DNA of 64,000 nt from Dictyobacter aurantiacus (GTDB taxonomy: Bacteria > Chloroflexota > Ktedonobacteria > Ktedonobacterales > Ktedonobacteraceae), in NCBI RefSeq assembly GCF_003967515.1, contig NZ_BIFQ01000001.1:5518001-5582000 (forward strand), given 5' to 3'. Positions 49,564-57,668 of the stretch are shown piece by piece. Each line of letters begins with the position of its first letter. Within the stretch, counting starts at the first letter, position 1. The translations under genes and the position numbers were made by a program. A model generated the notes under the pieces. That model saw nothing but the letters and a program-made list of their open reading frames with translations, was not told the origin of the DNA and did no database searches.

Positions 49564-51003
49564 TCAGGGGCGCTCTGAACGGGAGGTGATGAGGATGCCG
49601 GCAAGGGCGACGGCTGCGCTGACGATAAAGGCCCAGCGGAAGCCACCGATGAGGGCGGCGATGTCCGTGCCGCTGATGCTTTTAAGCATGGTCGTCGCGG
49701 TGGCGGCGATGATGTCGAGGAGGGCGAGTCCGAGCACGGTTCCCAGCTGCGCGGCCGTATTGAGCAGGCCGGCCACCAATCCCTGTTCTGTGTCATCGAT
49801 GCGGGCCATGCCGGCGCTGGTCGCCGCTACCGAGCCGACGCCCAGACCGAAGCCGAGCACGATGAAGCCGGGCAGCAGGGCATGCAGGTAGCCATCGCCG
49901 AGCGATAGCGTGGTCAGCAGGAGCATGGAGAGCAGCAGGGCACCCATGCCGATCACCATGCTGCGGCGCGTGCCCAGGCGCGTCGTCAGGCGGGCGCCGA
50001 TCACGGAGCAGACGGCGATACACAGGCTCTCCGGCAGGAAGGCCAGTCCAGTGAGGAACGGCGACGCGCCAACGATCTGCTGCAGGTAGAGGGTGGCGAA
50101 GAACGAGGGCGGACTGGTCAGAAAGGTGAGCAGGAGCGAGACCAGGATCGACACGGTCAGGGTGCGGCGGCGGAAGATGGCGAAGGGGACCAGTGGAGCG
50201 TGGACGCGCCGCTCGATGAACGCGAAGGCCAGCAGGAAGATTAGCGCGAGCGCCAGGGCCAGCAGTGTGGGTGGGGCGCCGATCCCCAACGACTGCATCT
50301 GTGTCAGCCCAAAGATCAACGCGGCCAGTCCCACCGTGCCGGTCAGCGCGCCAGCGATATCCAGCCGGGCCGCACCGGGGGCGCGGCTCTCGCGCAGGAT
50401 GAACGGCGACAGGGTGGCGCCGACGAGTCCGAGCGGCACATTGATGAAGAAGACCCACGGCCATCCCGGCCCGCTGGTTAGCAGTCCCCCCAGCAGCAGG
50501 CCCGACACCCCGCCCAGCGGCGCGGCGGCCCCCCACCATCCCAGGGCACGATTGCGCTCGGGACCGGCGGGAAAGATCGAGGTCAACTGCGCCAGCGCCG
50601 AGGGCGAGATGCAGGCCGCGCCAAGACCCTGCAGGGCGCGGGCCGCGATCAACCATGTCTCTGAACGCGCCAGACCGCAGCCCAGTGAGGCGAAGGAGAA
50701 GAGGAGCAGTCCCGTGATGAAGAAGCGCCGGCGCCCAAAGAGATCGGCGGCGCGACCGGCCAGCATCAGCAGGCCGCCAAAGAGCAGCACATAGGCGGTA
50801 ATGATCCATTGCAGATCGGTTTGCGTGATCGCGAACTGGCGCTGGATGGCGGGCAGCGCGATCACGATCACCTGGACATCGAGCACGACCATGAACTGCG
50901 CCACGCACAGGAGGACCAGGGCGAGCCAGCGTGAAGAAGGGGTGCTTGAGAGAGAGTCGTTTGTTTGCTGTTTTTCTGGTGGAGCGGGGATGAAGCGCGG
51001 CAT
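49564..51003 (-). CDS. MFS drug exporter, DHA2 (EmrB/QacA) family
   Basis: 479 residues with about 14 helices. Signatures: FMVVLDVQVIVIALPAIQRQ (motif D1), GRAADLFGRRRFFITG (motif A), RALQGLGAACISPSALAQL and LGGVSGLLLGGLLTSGPGWP plus WVFFINVPLG (motif C and the helix 6 pattern of DHA2). Exports lipophilic drugs or cations with proton antiport. Start MPRFIP follows AGAAGGAGG by 8 nt; a longer frame upstream lacks a site. Confidence 0.93.
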   Translation of the reverse strand: MPRFIPAPPEKQQTNDSLSSTPSSRWLALVLLCVAQFMVVLDVQVIVIALPAIQRQFAITQTDLQWIITAYVLLFGGLLMLAGRAADLFGRRRFFITGLLLFSFASLGCGLARSETWLIAARALQGLGAACISPSALAQLTSIFPAGPERNRALGWWGAAAPLGGVSGLLLGGLLTSGPGWPWVFFINVPLGLVGATLSPFILRESRAPGAARLDIAGALTGTVGLAALIFGLTQMQSLGIGAPPTLLALALALIFLLAFAFIERRVHAPLVPFAIFRRRTLTVSILVSLLLTFLTSPPSFFATLYLQQIVGASPFLTGLAFLPESLCIAVCSVIGARLTTRLGTRRSMVIGMGALLLSMLLLTTLSLGDGYLHALLPGFIVLGFGLGVGSVAATSAGMARIDDTEQGLVAGLLNTAAQLGTVLGLALLDIIAATATTMLKSISGTDIAALIGGFRWAFIVSAAVALAGILITSRSERP

Positions 51004-51772
51004 GCGTGTAACCTCCTTCTGTCGTACAGTTGTTCCCATAGGAACAGCCAGAACATCCAGAGGGGCGCATCTCTGTACACGGTGAAAGCTATGAAGTCTC
51101 CAGCACAAACGTGTGTGCCCCACCCGGAGCCATAGCGGACGATGATCTCAAATATTTGTTCTAATAATGATACCATATAGATGGGCATAAAAGCAAGCCC
51201 TGTGAGGATCGAGGGTGTTATCAATGCTTTCGTCATGTAGCGTTTGGGGACACGTGTGCGACGTTGGCGTGCGGGTACCACGTGGGCGGGCGTGGAAGGC
51301 AGGGGAAGCGGTGTCGTGGGGGGACGTTGGCCGACACGGAAATGTATCCTTGTAGGCGGCATAGGATTGCGGCCGTGCCAACACGCAGAATGCCCGAAAA
51401 GCAGCAATCCGGCCTTGTGCATGCCGCCTGTTGGTGTACGACACGTTGGTTGGACATGGTGATCGGACAATATCATCGTTGTCGTGAGGAACATTCCGTA
51501 CGTGAACGGGGGCTGCGGTTTCGAAGCAGGAACAGCGATCTACTGGCCGCAAAGCCGGGGCAAGCCCGGCACCTACGGTCGCCTACGAGGGCGGTGTCGT
51601 GTTTGTGGGGCGTTAACGATGCTTCCGATGTCGTTACCTGCGGGGGTATGTACTCTCTAATCCTTATGTTCCTGCTTGCAAAATTTTGCATGACAATCGC
51701 GGAGTGATATGCGAGCTACATGTTATAATGGACGCCAGAACAGGAAGAGGCATAGCTGCGGAGGGAGGCTTG
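51004..51772. other. Long gap with one REP
   Basis: No convincing gene. Contains the DHA2 promoter side (AT-rich at 51140-51190), unstructured GC-rich DNA at 51240-51480 and a REP at 51549-51580. Confidence 0.45.
51549..51580. repeat. REP repeat, GCCGGGGCAAGCCCGGC type
   Basis: CAAAGCCGGGGCAAGCCCGG followed by CACCTACGG; exact match to the family core. Confidence 0.65.
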
Positions 51773-52546
51773 ATGACTATGGTGGAGAATCCAACTCCAT
51801 ACGACGATATTAATGGGTTGATCGCGCAATTGCTGTCGGAGGTGCGGCAGATCTTTGGCGACAGGCTGGCGGGCTTTTATCTGTTTGGTTCCCTGGTCAC
51901 GGGTGATTTTGATCGGGGGAGCAGCGATATTGATCTGGTGGCTGTGACCTCAACTGAGATTGATGAGAAAGAATTTGAGGCGCTGCGCAGGATGCACGAG
52001 GACTTCGCGGTCAAGAACAGGGAATGGGAGGGTCGCATCGAGGTCGCCTATCTGTCGGCTGCCGCGCTCAAAGCGTTTAAAGATCGCCGCCACCGGATGG
52101 CCATTATCAGTCCGGGAGAGCCTTTTCACGTCATCGAGGCCGGCAAGGACTGGCTGATGAACTGGTACACGGTACGCGAAAAGGGGGTAGTGCTGCTGGG
52201 TCCTTCGCCCGCGGCGCTGATTCCCCCGATTTCAAAAGAAGAATACGTTCAGGCCGTCAAGGAGTACGCGCTGCTCTACCATGAGCGCATCCATCGCCTG
52301 CCTGTGCATCGGCCATCCCAGGCCTACGCTATCTTGAGCATGTGCCGCGTGCTCTATACATCTCGAACAGGCGAACAGGTATCCAAGAAGCAGGCCGCGT
52401 TGTGGGCGATGAAGGAATTTCCTCAATGGGCCGCGTTGATCCAGCAAGCTCTGGTATGGCGTGACGAGTGGCGCGATGAGCAGGTGGACCATGCCGCGGC
52501 TCTCCCCCAGACACAACAATTCATCCGCTTCGTGGTCGACCCGTAG
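51773..52546 (+). CDS. AadA-like nucleotidyltransferase with C-terminal helical domain
   Basis: 257 residues. Nucleotidyltransferase signature FYLFGSLVTGDFDRGSSDID with metal ligands D52 and D54, followed by a helical domain (EYVQAVKEYALLYHERIHRL, AYAILSMCRVLYTSRTGEQV SKKQAALWA) as in aminoglycoside 3''/9-adenylyltransferases. It may adenylylate an aminoglycoside or another small molecule. Start follows GGAGGGAGGCTTG. Its stop TAG is the edge of a REP (GTAGGTGTCGGGCTTGTCCC). Confidence 0.85.
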   Translation: MTMVENPTPYDDINGLIAQLLSEVRQIFGDRLAGFYLFGSLVTGDFDRGSSDIDLVAVTSTEIDEKEFEALRRMHEDFAVKNREWEGRIEVAYLSAAALKAFKDRRHRMAIISPGEPFHVIEAGKDWLMNWYTVREKGVVLLGPSPAALIPPISKEEYVQAVKEYALLYHERIHRLPVHRPSQAYAILSMCRVLYTSRTGEQVSKKQAALWAMKEFPQWAALIQQALVWRDEWRDEQVDHAAALPQTQQFIRFVVDP

Positions 52547-52585
52547 GTGTCGGGCTTGTCCCGACTTGCGAAGCGGCCCCATGCC
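52543..52585 (+). repeat. REP repeat forming the stop codon of the nucleotidyltransferase gene
   Basis: CGTAGGTGTCGGGCTTGTCC, CGACTTGCGAAGCGGCCCC, ATGCC. Reverse orientation of the CCGGGGCAAGC family. Confidence 0.6.
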
Positions 52586-52611
52586 CGGGTGCGTACGTTG
52601 AGTCGATATTT

Positions 52612-53355
52612 TTAATGTGTGAAGTCGAGGTTGGTTGGTCGATCAGAGAGTGGCGGTTTGGTTGTGGGTGTGCCGGTATCGACGACGGTGAACTGGATAT
52701 CGCTGATCCAGACCTGGCCGGGCCCATGCAGCAGGATGCCGAAGGCGAGCTTGCTGCACTCCTGTGGCACGTCGAGCACGATATCGTAGCGCCGCCAGTC
52801 GGTGATGCCGGTGATGGGACGATCCTTCATATTGTCGAAGGCCAGCATGCGCTGCTGGGTACCATCGGCGCGCAGCCAGAGCCCGGCCCAATCCTCGACA
52901 TCCTCAGTCTTGACCAGGGCAGAATAGCGCAGACGTTTTCCGCGATACTCGCCGGCGGTAAAGGTCTGCATCAGCGTGCCAAAGCCCTCGCTCCATGTTT
53001 CCTTTGAGCGCAGGTAGCCGCTGTTCTTCCCATCATCCTGTTCCTCAACGCCGGACTCATAGCACTCCGCATGATCACCAGAGAGCAGCCAGCCGGGAGC
53101 GGCCTCTGATTTGCGCGCCTGACTCTGCTGGCCGGTGGAGGCGCTGTCCCAGCCACCCTTCAACAATGCCTCCTGCTCCATCTCCGTCCAGCGCTGGCGC
53201 AGGGCGGGATTCCGCTCGATCTCGCGCATGATTGCGTTGGACAGCAAGCTGGCAGCATAAGAGGCTGAATTACTGCCATCCAGCAAGGCACACAGTTCGA
53301 GCGCCTTGCGCAGGCGTGGACTGAGCGTAACATAGATGCGGTTTTGAGCGTTCAT
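52612..53355 (-). CDS. Ribbon-helix-helix regulator with C-terminal jelly-roll-like domain
   Basis: 247 residues. Residues 4-45 are a ribbon-helix-helix DNA-binding segment (NRIYVTLSPRLRKALELCAL, NSASYAASLLSNAIM). From about 120, WSEGFGTLMQTFTAGEYRGK, AGLWLRADGTQQRMLAFDNM, ITDWRRYDIVLDVPQECSKL, FGILLHGPGQVWISDI form a beta-sandwich found C-terminal to DNA-binding domains in Firmicutes and Chloroflexota regulators; its ligand is unknown. ATG 53355 follows GAAAGGAGTTGTC. A second in-frame start at 53433 with its own site (GAAAGGG) would add a partial duplicate of the first 21 codons. Confidence 0.8.
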   Translation of the reverse strand: MNAQNRIYVTLSPRLRKALELCALLDGSNSASYAASLLSNAIMREIERNPALRQRWTEMEQEALLKGGWDSASTGQQSQARKSEAAPGWLLSGDHAECYESGVEEQDDGKNSGYLRSKETWSEGFGTLMQTFTAGEYRGKRLRYSALVKTEDVEDWAGLWLRADGTQQRMLAFDNMKDRPITGITDWRRYDIVLDVPQECSKLAFGILLHGPGQVWISDIQFTVVDTGTPTTKPPLSDRPTNLDFTH

Positions 53356-53450
53356 GACAACTCCTTTCACTAATTCGAGCGCCTTACGCAATCGTGGATT
53401 GAGCGTAATATAGATGTGGCTCTGGGCATTCATGACGAACCCTTTCACTA
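53330..53450 (-). repeat. 78-bp tandem duplication of a translation start region
   Basis: The sequence from the ribosome site through codons for MNAQxxIYxTLxPRLRKALE occurs twice, 78 bp apart (starts 53433 and 53355), with about 80% identity. The copies stay in frame, so either start gives a product. Confidence 0.8.
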
Positions 53451-53644
53451 TATAGCATCTATATAGCAACAATGTAGCATTACTTTCGTGCATTTTCAAG
53501 TGCGTAAGGCAGAAAATGTTGAGAGAAGATTGGATTGCATTGATAGATGCGAGGTGATGCTTGAGCACGATAGATTGGGAAGGGTACGGCAGCTCATCTA
53601 GATGCCCTTTTCGCACGTATATGCAAGTGAAAGAAGGTGAGAGC

Positions 53645-54259
53645 ATGCGCAAGGATGATCAGCAATATATGCAGCAAATGACTGCTGCTCAGAGCTATAG
53701 TATCGGGGTGCAAACGAGGCTTCCTATACTTTTTATGTTTTTTAGCGGCGTTGCCATTCAACAAATTGTTTCATTGGTAAATGCGGCCCAGCAACATGAT
53801 ATGAGACATGTGTGGATAGACGTGGGCGTATTGCTTCTCATTTTTCTATGTGGAGTTTATTTCTGGGTTTTTAGTATCAGGCGACAGCAAGTAATCATTG
53901 CTAATGAAGGCATCATCTATGTTACTGACATGTACACACTGTATACGCCGTGGGAGAATATCTTGAGGGCCACATCCTCACCTTATGGTGGATTGCCGGC
54001 GCTGCAGTTGCGCACATCTGCTGAAGCCTTGCCGATCGAGCAGGGCATTAGAGAGAGGCGCGCCGCCATCAAGATGCGCTTGCGCGGCAGGCGTTCGGTG
54101 AAGATCCAGAGCCGCTACGAGGTCTACAACTATATTCCGCTGACCAATAATAGAGAGGGTGGTTTATGGCAGGATGTGCGAAGGCACCTGCCCGATCTGG
54201 AGATGAATCTTCCCGCCACACAACCCGTGAAGCAATCGATCTCGACGCGCATATTTTAA
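53645..54259 (+). CDS. Membrane protein with PH-like cytoplasmic domain
   Basis: 204 residues. Two membrane helices, about 23-45 (QTRLPILFMFFSGVAIQQIV) and 56-78 (HVWIDVGVLLLIFLCGVYFW), then a beta-rich domain (IIANEGIIYVTDMYTLYTPW, ENILRATSSP) resembling bacterial PH (DUF304-type) domains. Role unknown. Start MRKDDQQ follows AGAAGGTGAGAGC. Lies between the divergent RHH gene and the IS. Confidence 0.75.
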   Translation: MRKDDQQYMQQMTAAQSYSIGVQTRLPILFMFFSGVAIQQIVSLVNAAQQHDMRHVWIDVGVLLLIFLCGVYFWVFSIRRQQVIIANEGIIYVTDMYTLYTPWENILRATSSPYGGLPALQLRTSAEALPIEQGIRERRAAIKMRLRGRRSVKIQSRYEVYNYIPLTNNREGGLWQDVRRHLPDLEMNLPATQPVKQSISTRIF

Positions 54260-54270
54260 GATAATCTCGC

Positions 54271-54357
54271 CGTAGGTTCGACCCTTGCGGTCGATTTCGT
54301 TCCTTACACGATTATGATGTGCGTGATCGTACGCGGAGGGGAAATCGACCGCAAGGG
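54271..54357. repeat. REP palindrome, interrupted by the IS
   Basis: Left arm 54271-54298 (CGTAGGTTCGACCCTTGCGG TCGATTTC, 28 bp) and the first 17 bp of the right arm (54341-54357). The remaining 11 bp of the right arm resume after the IS at 55886-55896, so the palindrome was whole before insertion. Confidence 0.85.
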
Positions 54358-55876
54358 CACCTACTCCAACAAATTCACAGAAGGGGTTGTAATAGCGCCA
54401 AAAAAAGAGGAAAATCTTTCTTGATACATCTTTTCTGTCACTTGATAGCAAGAAAGGTTTTCCTGGATGCATCATAGCGAATCGCACCCCCATCTGTCTA
54501 TCCCCACTCCTGACCCTCAGCAGGTTTGTCAGCTCGTACAAGCCGATGGGAGAGAGCTGCTGACTCTGTCCGTGCGCCGACGTGGCCGACCGACACATCT
54601 GAGTTGGATGCACCTCTGCCTGGGCGTGCTTGCCTGTGTCTTGATGCAATGGCGCAGCCAGCTCGATTTGCGGCGGCTGCTCTGTTTTGAGGGATTTTGG
54701 CATGTGCCCCCTGTCCTGCCCATCTGCGATCAAGCCATCTACAACCGTCTTGAGCGCGCTGGTCCTTGGATGCGGCAGCTCTTTGACCAGTTGAGCCAAC
54801 GCATGCGGGCGCGTCTGGAGCCCTGGCAGGATCACAGCTTGGCTCCGTTTGCGACGCAGGTGATTGCCTTGGATGAGTGTGTCTTGGACCGGGTCGGGCG
54901 CTGGCTCCCCGAGTTACGCGCGTTGCTGCGAGGTGATGCCCGTTTACGCGCCGGACGCCTGAGTGCGCTTTTTGACCTGCGCCTGCAACAATGGCTACGG
55001 GTTGATCTGCTGGAAGATGCCGCCACCAATTGCAAAGTGCATGCCTTGGAGATGATCGAGCAGCTGCAGGAAAACACCCTGCTGCTTTTTGATCGGGGGT
55101 ATTTCAGTTTTGAATGGCTTGATGTCCTCACCGAGCGTCGGCTGTGGTGGATCACCCGCTACAGCAACCGCGCCAGCTACACCGTGGTGCATGGCATCTA
55201 TGAGGCTGATGGGGTTCGTGATCTCATCGTGTTGTTCGGAGTCCATCGCAGTGACCGTGCCCGCTATCCCGTGCGCCTGATCCAGTTCTGGTATCACAAG
55301 AAGTTCTATCAGTATGTGACCAATGTGTGTGATCCGACAGTGTTGCCTCTGGCTGAGGTCGCCCGACTCTATGCCCGCCGCTGGGATATTGAACTGGGGT
55401 TCCGCTTGCTCAAAGATCATCTGCAGCTGCGTCTGCTGTGGTGTGCGAAATGGCCTGTGATCCAGGTCCAGCTGTGGGCGGGGCTGCTCCTGGCGCAGTA
55501 CTTTCATGGCCTGCAACATGAGATTGCGATGCAAGCGGGCGTGAGGCCACAAGATGTGTCGCTGGATCTGCTCACCCGCATGACGGGACGCATGTTCCAG
55601 GCAGGGCGCGATCCTCTGGAAGTCGTGCGGTGGTGGGGGCGGGAAGCCGGGCTGATTCGGCCCAGCACCCGAACCGTCTATGCGGTCCCATTTGTGGACC
55701 AGGCATGGGTGAGGCCGCCCCCGGAAGAAGTGCTTGAGCCACGTGAGCACGTTCGCTATGCCCACCGTTCCGATCGGCAAAGGCAGGAACGTGCTCAGGC
55801 CCGCGCCGCCAAGCAAGCGGCTAAGACCCATCAAGGGGCTTGCCACGCGCCTCCTACGAATTTGTTGGAGTAGGTG
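54358..55876 (+). mobile_element. Complete IS4-family insertion sequence, 1519 bp
   Basis: Terminal inverted repeats of 19 bp, CACCTACTCCAACAAATTC (54358-54376) and its exact complement (55858-55876). Target duplication CCGCAAGGG, 9 bp, at 54349-54357 and 55877-55885. One transposase gene fills it, and the transposase stop codon TAG lies inside the right terminal repeat. Perfect ends and an intact gene suggest a recent insertion. Family assigned from the transposase motif; TSD length agrees. Confidence 0.92.
54467..55873 (+). CDS. IS4-family transposase (DDE)
   Basis: 468 residues. Catalytic D in VIALDECVLDR, D in LLFDRGYFSF, and E in the family signature YARRWDIELGFRLLK, which obeys Y-x2-R-x3-E-x6-K. 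Composition is uniform and there is no frameshift, so it should be active. The ribosome site is AGAAAGG about 13 nt upstream. Its last codons and stop are made by the right inverted repeat. The basic tail (RSDRQRQERAQARAAKQAAK) is typical for DNA binding. Confidence 0.93.
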   Translation: MHHSESHPHLSIPTPDPQQVCQLVQADGRELLTLSVRRRGRPTHLSWMHLCLGVLACVLMQWRSQLDLRRLLCFEGFWHVPPVLPICDQAIYNRLERAGPWMRQLFDQLSQRMRARLEPWQDHSLAPFATQVIALDECVLDRVGRWLPELRALLRGDARLRAGRLSALFDLRLQQWLRVDLLEDAATNCKVHALEMIEQLQENTLLLFDRGYFSFEWLDVLTERRLWWITRYSNRASYTVVHGIYEADGVRDLIVLFGVHRSDRARYPVRLIQFWYHKKFYQYVTNVCDPTVLPLAEVARLYARRWDIELGFRLLKDHLQLRLLWCAKWPVIQVQLWAGLLLAQYFHGLQHEIAMQAGVRPQDVSLDLLTRMTGRMFQAGRDPLEVVRWWGREAGLIRPSTRTVYAVPFVDQAWVRPPPEEVLEPREHVRYAHRSDRQRQERAQARAAKQAAKTHQGACHAPPTNLLE

Positions 55877-55948
55877 CCGCAAGGGTCGAACCTACGGTTG
55901 GGCGTTGCGTACGTGGAGGGGAAATCGACCGCAAGGGTCGAACCTACG
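55877..55948. repeat. REP remainder plus second REP half
   Basis: 55877-55885 is the target duplication, 55886-55896 completes the interrupted palindrome, and 55921-55948 is another half copy (GAAATCGACCGCAAGGGTCG AACCTACG). Its edge provides the TAG stop (minus strand, 55944-55946) of the next gene. Confidence 0.75.
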
Positions 55949-56249
55949 CGATGTGGCTCTGCCAGGCTGCGGAGAGGCCGGGATCGATGTAGACCAGCGA
56001 ATACATGGGTTCTTCGTCCTGTTCGCTGTCCACCTGCTGGAAGCCGAGGGCCGGCTTTTGGAGGTCATTGGTGAAGCGGTAGAGCAGATCGATCGGGCCC
56101 GATGGCTGATTGGATGCGTCCGCGAATATCTCTTCTTGCTGAACCTGTTGCTCTATGAGAGGTGCCGATTCCGCGATATTCTGCTGGCTCGACACGAATG
56201 TACGAATGGTTGACTGCGAATAGCGGTCCTGGTGGACTTCATTTGACAT
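55944..56249 (-). CDS. Hypothetical protein
   Basis: 101 residues, soluble and acidic, rich in Gln and Ser (STIRTFVSSQQNIAESAPLI, EQQVQQEEIFADASNQPSG). No domain recognised. A good ribosome site (ATAAGGAG, 7 nt) supports the start. The C-terminal part (LLYRFTNDLQKPALGFQQVD, EPMYSLVYIDPGLSAAW) looks folded. The stop lies in a REP repeat. Confidence 0.65.
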   Translation of the reverse strand: MSNEVHQDRYSQSTIRTFVSSQQNIAESAPLIEQQVQQEEIFADASNQPSGPIDLLYRFTNDLQKPALGFQQVDSEQDEEPMYSLVYIDPGLSAAWQSHIA

Positions 56250-56507
56250 AACAAAACTCCTTATATAGTGCTGATAGCCCTGTTTGTACTACGCATCAAT
56301 GGCAGGCGATGGATACCAGAGGCGCCTGACGGCGGGGGTGGTGCGACTGAATCGTGCGGGGGGGCTTAGAACAGCATGGGTGCGTGTGGCAAGAAGACGC
56401 AGGTGATACAATAAAGCGGTATATTGATACATTCATACAAAAGATTTTTTGTTCTATAAAAGGAATTGAAAGATCCAAAAAATAGTTGAGGAGAGCGTAA
56501 ACTACAT

Positions 56508-57140
56508 ATGGAAGTTTTTATGGTACGGCATGGAGAAATGGGCCGTACATCCAGCAATGATTTCTTGACGGAGCGGGGCGAGAAGCAGGCACTGGCGACC
56601 GGACGCTATTTTTCGCAGCTGCCTGTGACCGCGATCATCAGCAGTCCCCTGGTGCGGGCGTTGGGAACGGCACATGTGATCGCGCGCGCCTGCCAGGACA
56701 TGCCGGTCGAGGTCTGGCCGGAGCTGCGCGAGGGTCTGTTCAGGGAGATGATCGGCTATGGGGCCGAGGAACTGCGTCCCCGTTTTCCCCTGGCCTGGTT
56801 CCCCAAAGAGATGGAGGCTGAAAGCCTTCTCTATGCGGCCGACACCCAGGAAAGTCTGCGGCAGCGCAGCCAGCAGGTAGTGCAGCGGCTGGAGAGCAGC
56901 TTTGGCCCCAACGACTACGTGGTCCTGGTGGCGCACGGGGGGCTGATCTCCTATATCTTTCACGCTTTCTTGCGCATGCCTGCTGACACCTTCAGCTTCT
57001 TCAAGACCAACTTCGCCTCCATCAGCCAGGTCAGCTTGATTCCCCCCGCGATGCGCCAGGAGTATCCGCCCATCTATCCCGCGCGCAGCGTCGATGTTGT
57101 TACCGTGGGTGATACATCTCACCTGACTGGCATTGATTGA
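56508..57140 (+). CDS. Histidine phosphatase (phosphoglycerate mutase-like)
   Basis: 210 residues. Catalytic RHG in FMVRHGEMG (H8), second Arg/His region SSPLVRALGTAHVIA, the general acid E in WPELREGLFREM and the final His in VLVAHGGLISYIF. This is branch 1 of the histidine phosphatase superfamily, acting on phospho-metabolites. Substrate unknown. The N-terminal ribosome site is poor (GAGGAGAGCG about 14 nt upstream). Single gene. Confidence 0.87.
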   Translation: MEVFMVRHGEMGRTSSNDFLTERGEKQALATGRYFSQLPVTAIISSPLVRALGTAHVIARACQDMPVEVWPELREGLFREMIGYGAEELRPRFPLAWFPKEMEAESLLYAADTQESLRQRSQQVVQRLESSFGPNDYVVLVAHGGLISYIFHAFLRMPADTFSFFKTNFASISQVSLIPPAMRQEYPPIYPARSVDVVTVGDTSHLTGID

Positions 57141-57239
57141 CACTCTCCCGGATACATCCAGGGAGATTCTTCTTTCATCCATCCAGCTTGCCCAAAGGTC
57201 TTGCAACCAGAAAGTAGCGGCCAGGTGTCCAGAAGCGTT

Positions 57240-57590
57240 TTACGCACGCTGCGGTGCGTTGGTTCCTGCCTGCCCGGCAGTACCGTCCTCGATAGCTTTC
57301 TTGAGGATGTTGCGTGCTGCGTTTTCATCGAGGTCCATGACTAGCCCACACCTCGGACAGATGTGCGTTCGTACGCTTAACGACTTCTTGACCAGCGTTT
57401 TGCACAGGGAACAGTGTTGGCTTGTGAAGCGCGGTGCCACCTTGATGATCGGGATGGCATGCAGCATTCCATAATAGCTCACCCAGGTGAGGAAACGGCC
57501 CCAGGCGGCATCGCTGATCGATGTGGAGAGATGGCGGTTGCGGACCATGTTGGCAATCTGCAAGTGTTCATAAGCGTAGATCTATCAACT
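57240..57590 (-). pseudogene. TnpB (IS605 OrfB) C-terminal fragment
   Basis: About 110 residues remain: YEHLQIANMVRNRHLSTSIS DAAWGRF, zinc ribbon CSLC ... CPRCG, and the last RuvC motif DLDENAARNI. A stop codon (TAG) lies just upstream in frame and the first 250 or so residues of TnpB, with the first RuvC Asp, are missing. No IS605 ends or omega RNA context could be recognised. A remnant of an old insertion, next to the CotA-like gene. Confidence 0.85.
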
Positions 57591-57668
57591 TCCCTGAGTG
57601 TCACCAGGACTAACCAATGGCAATCGGGCGTCCTGGTGGACAAGGGCCAGGACGCCTGATCGCTTGTT

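Noticed and set aside
57240..57590. Intact TnpB gene
   Set aside because: Only the zinc ribbon and last RuvC part remain, with an in-frame stop before it.
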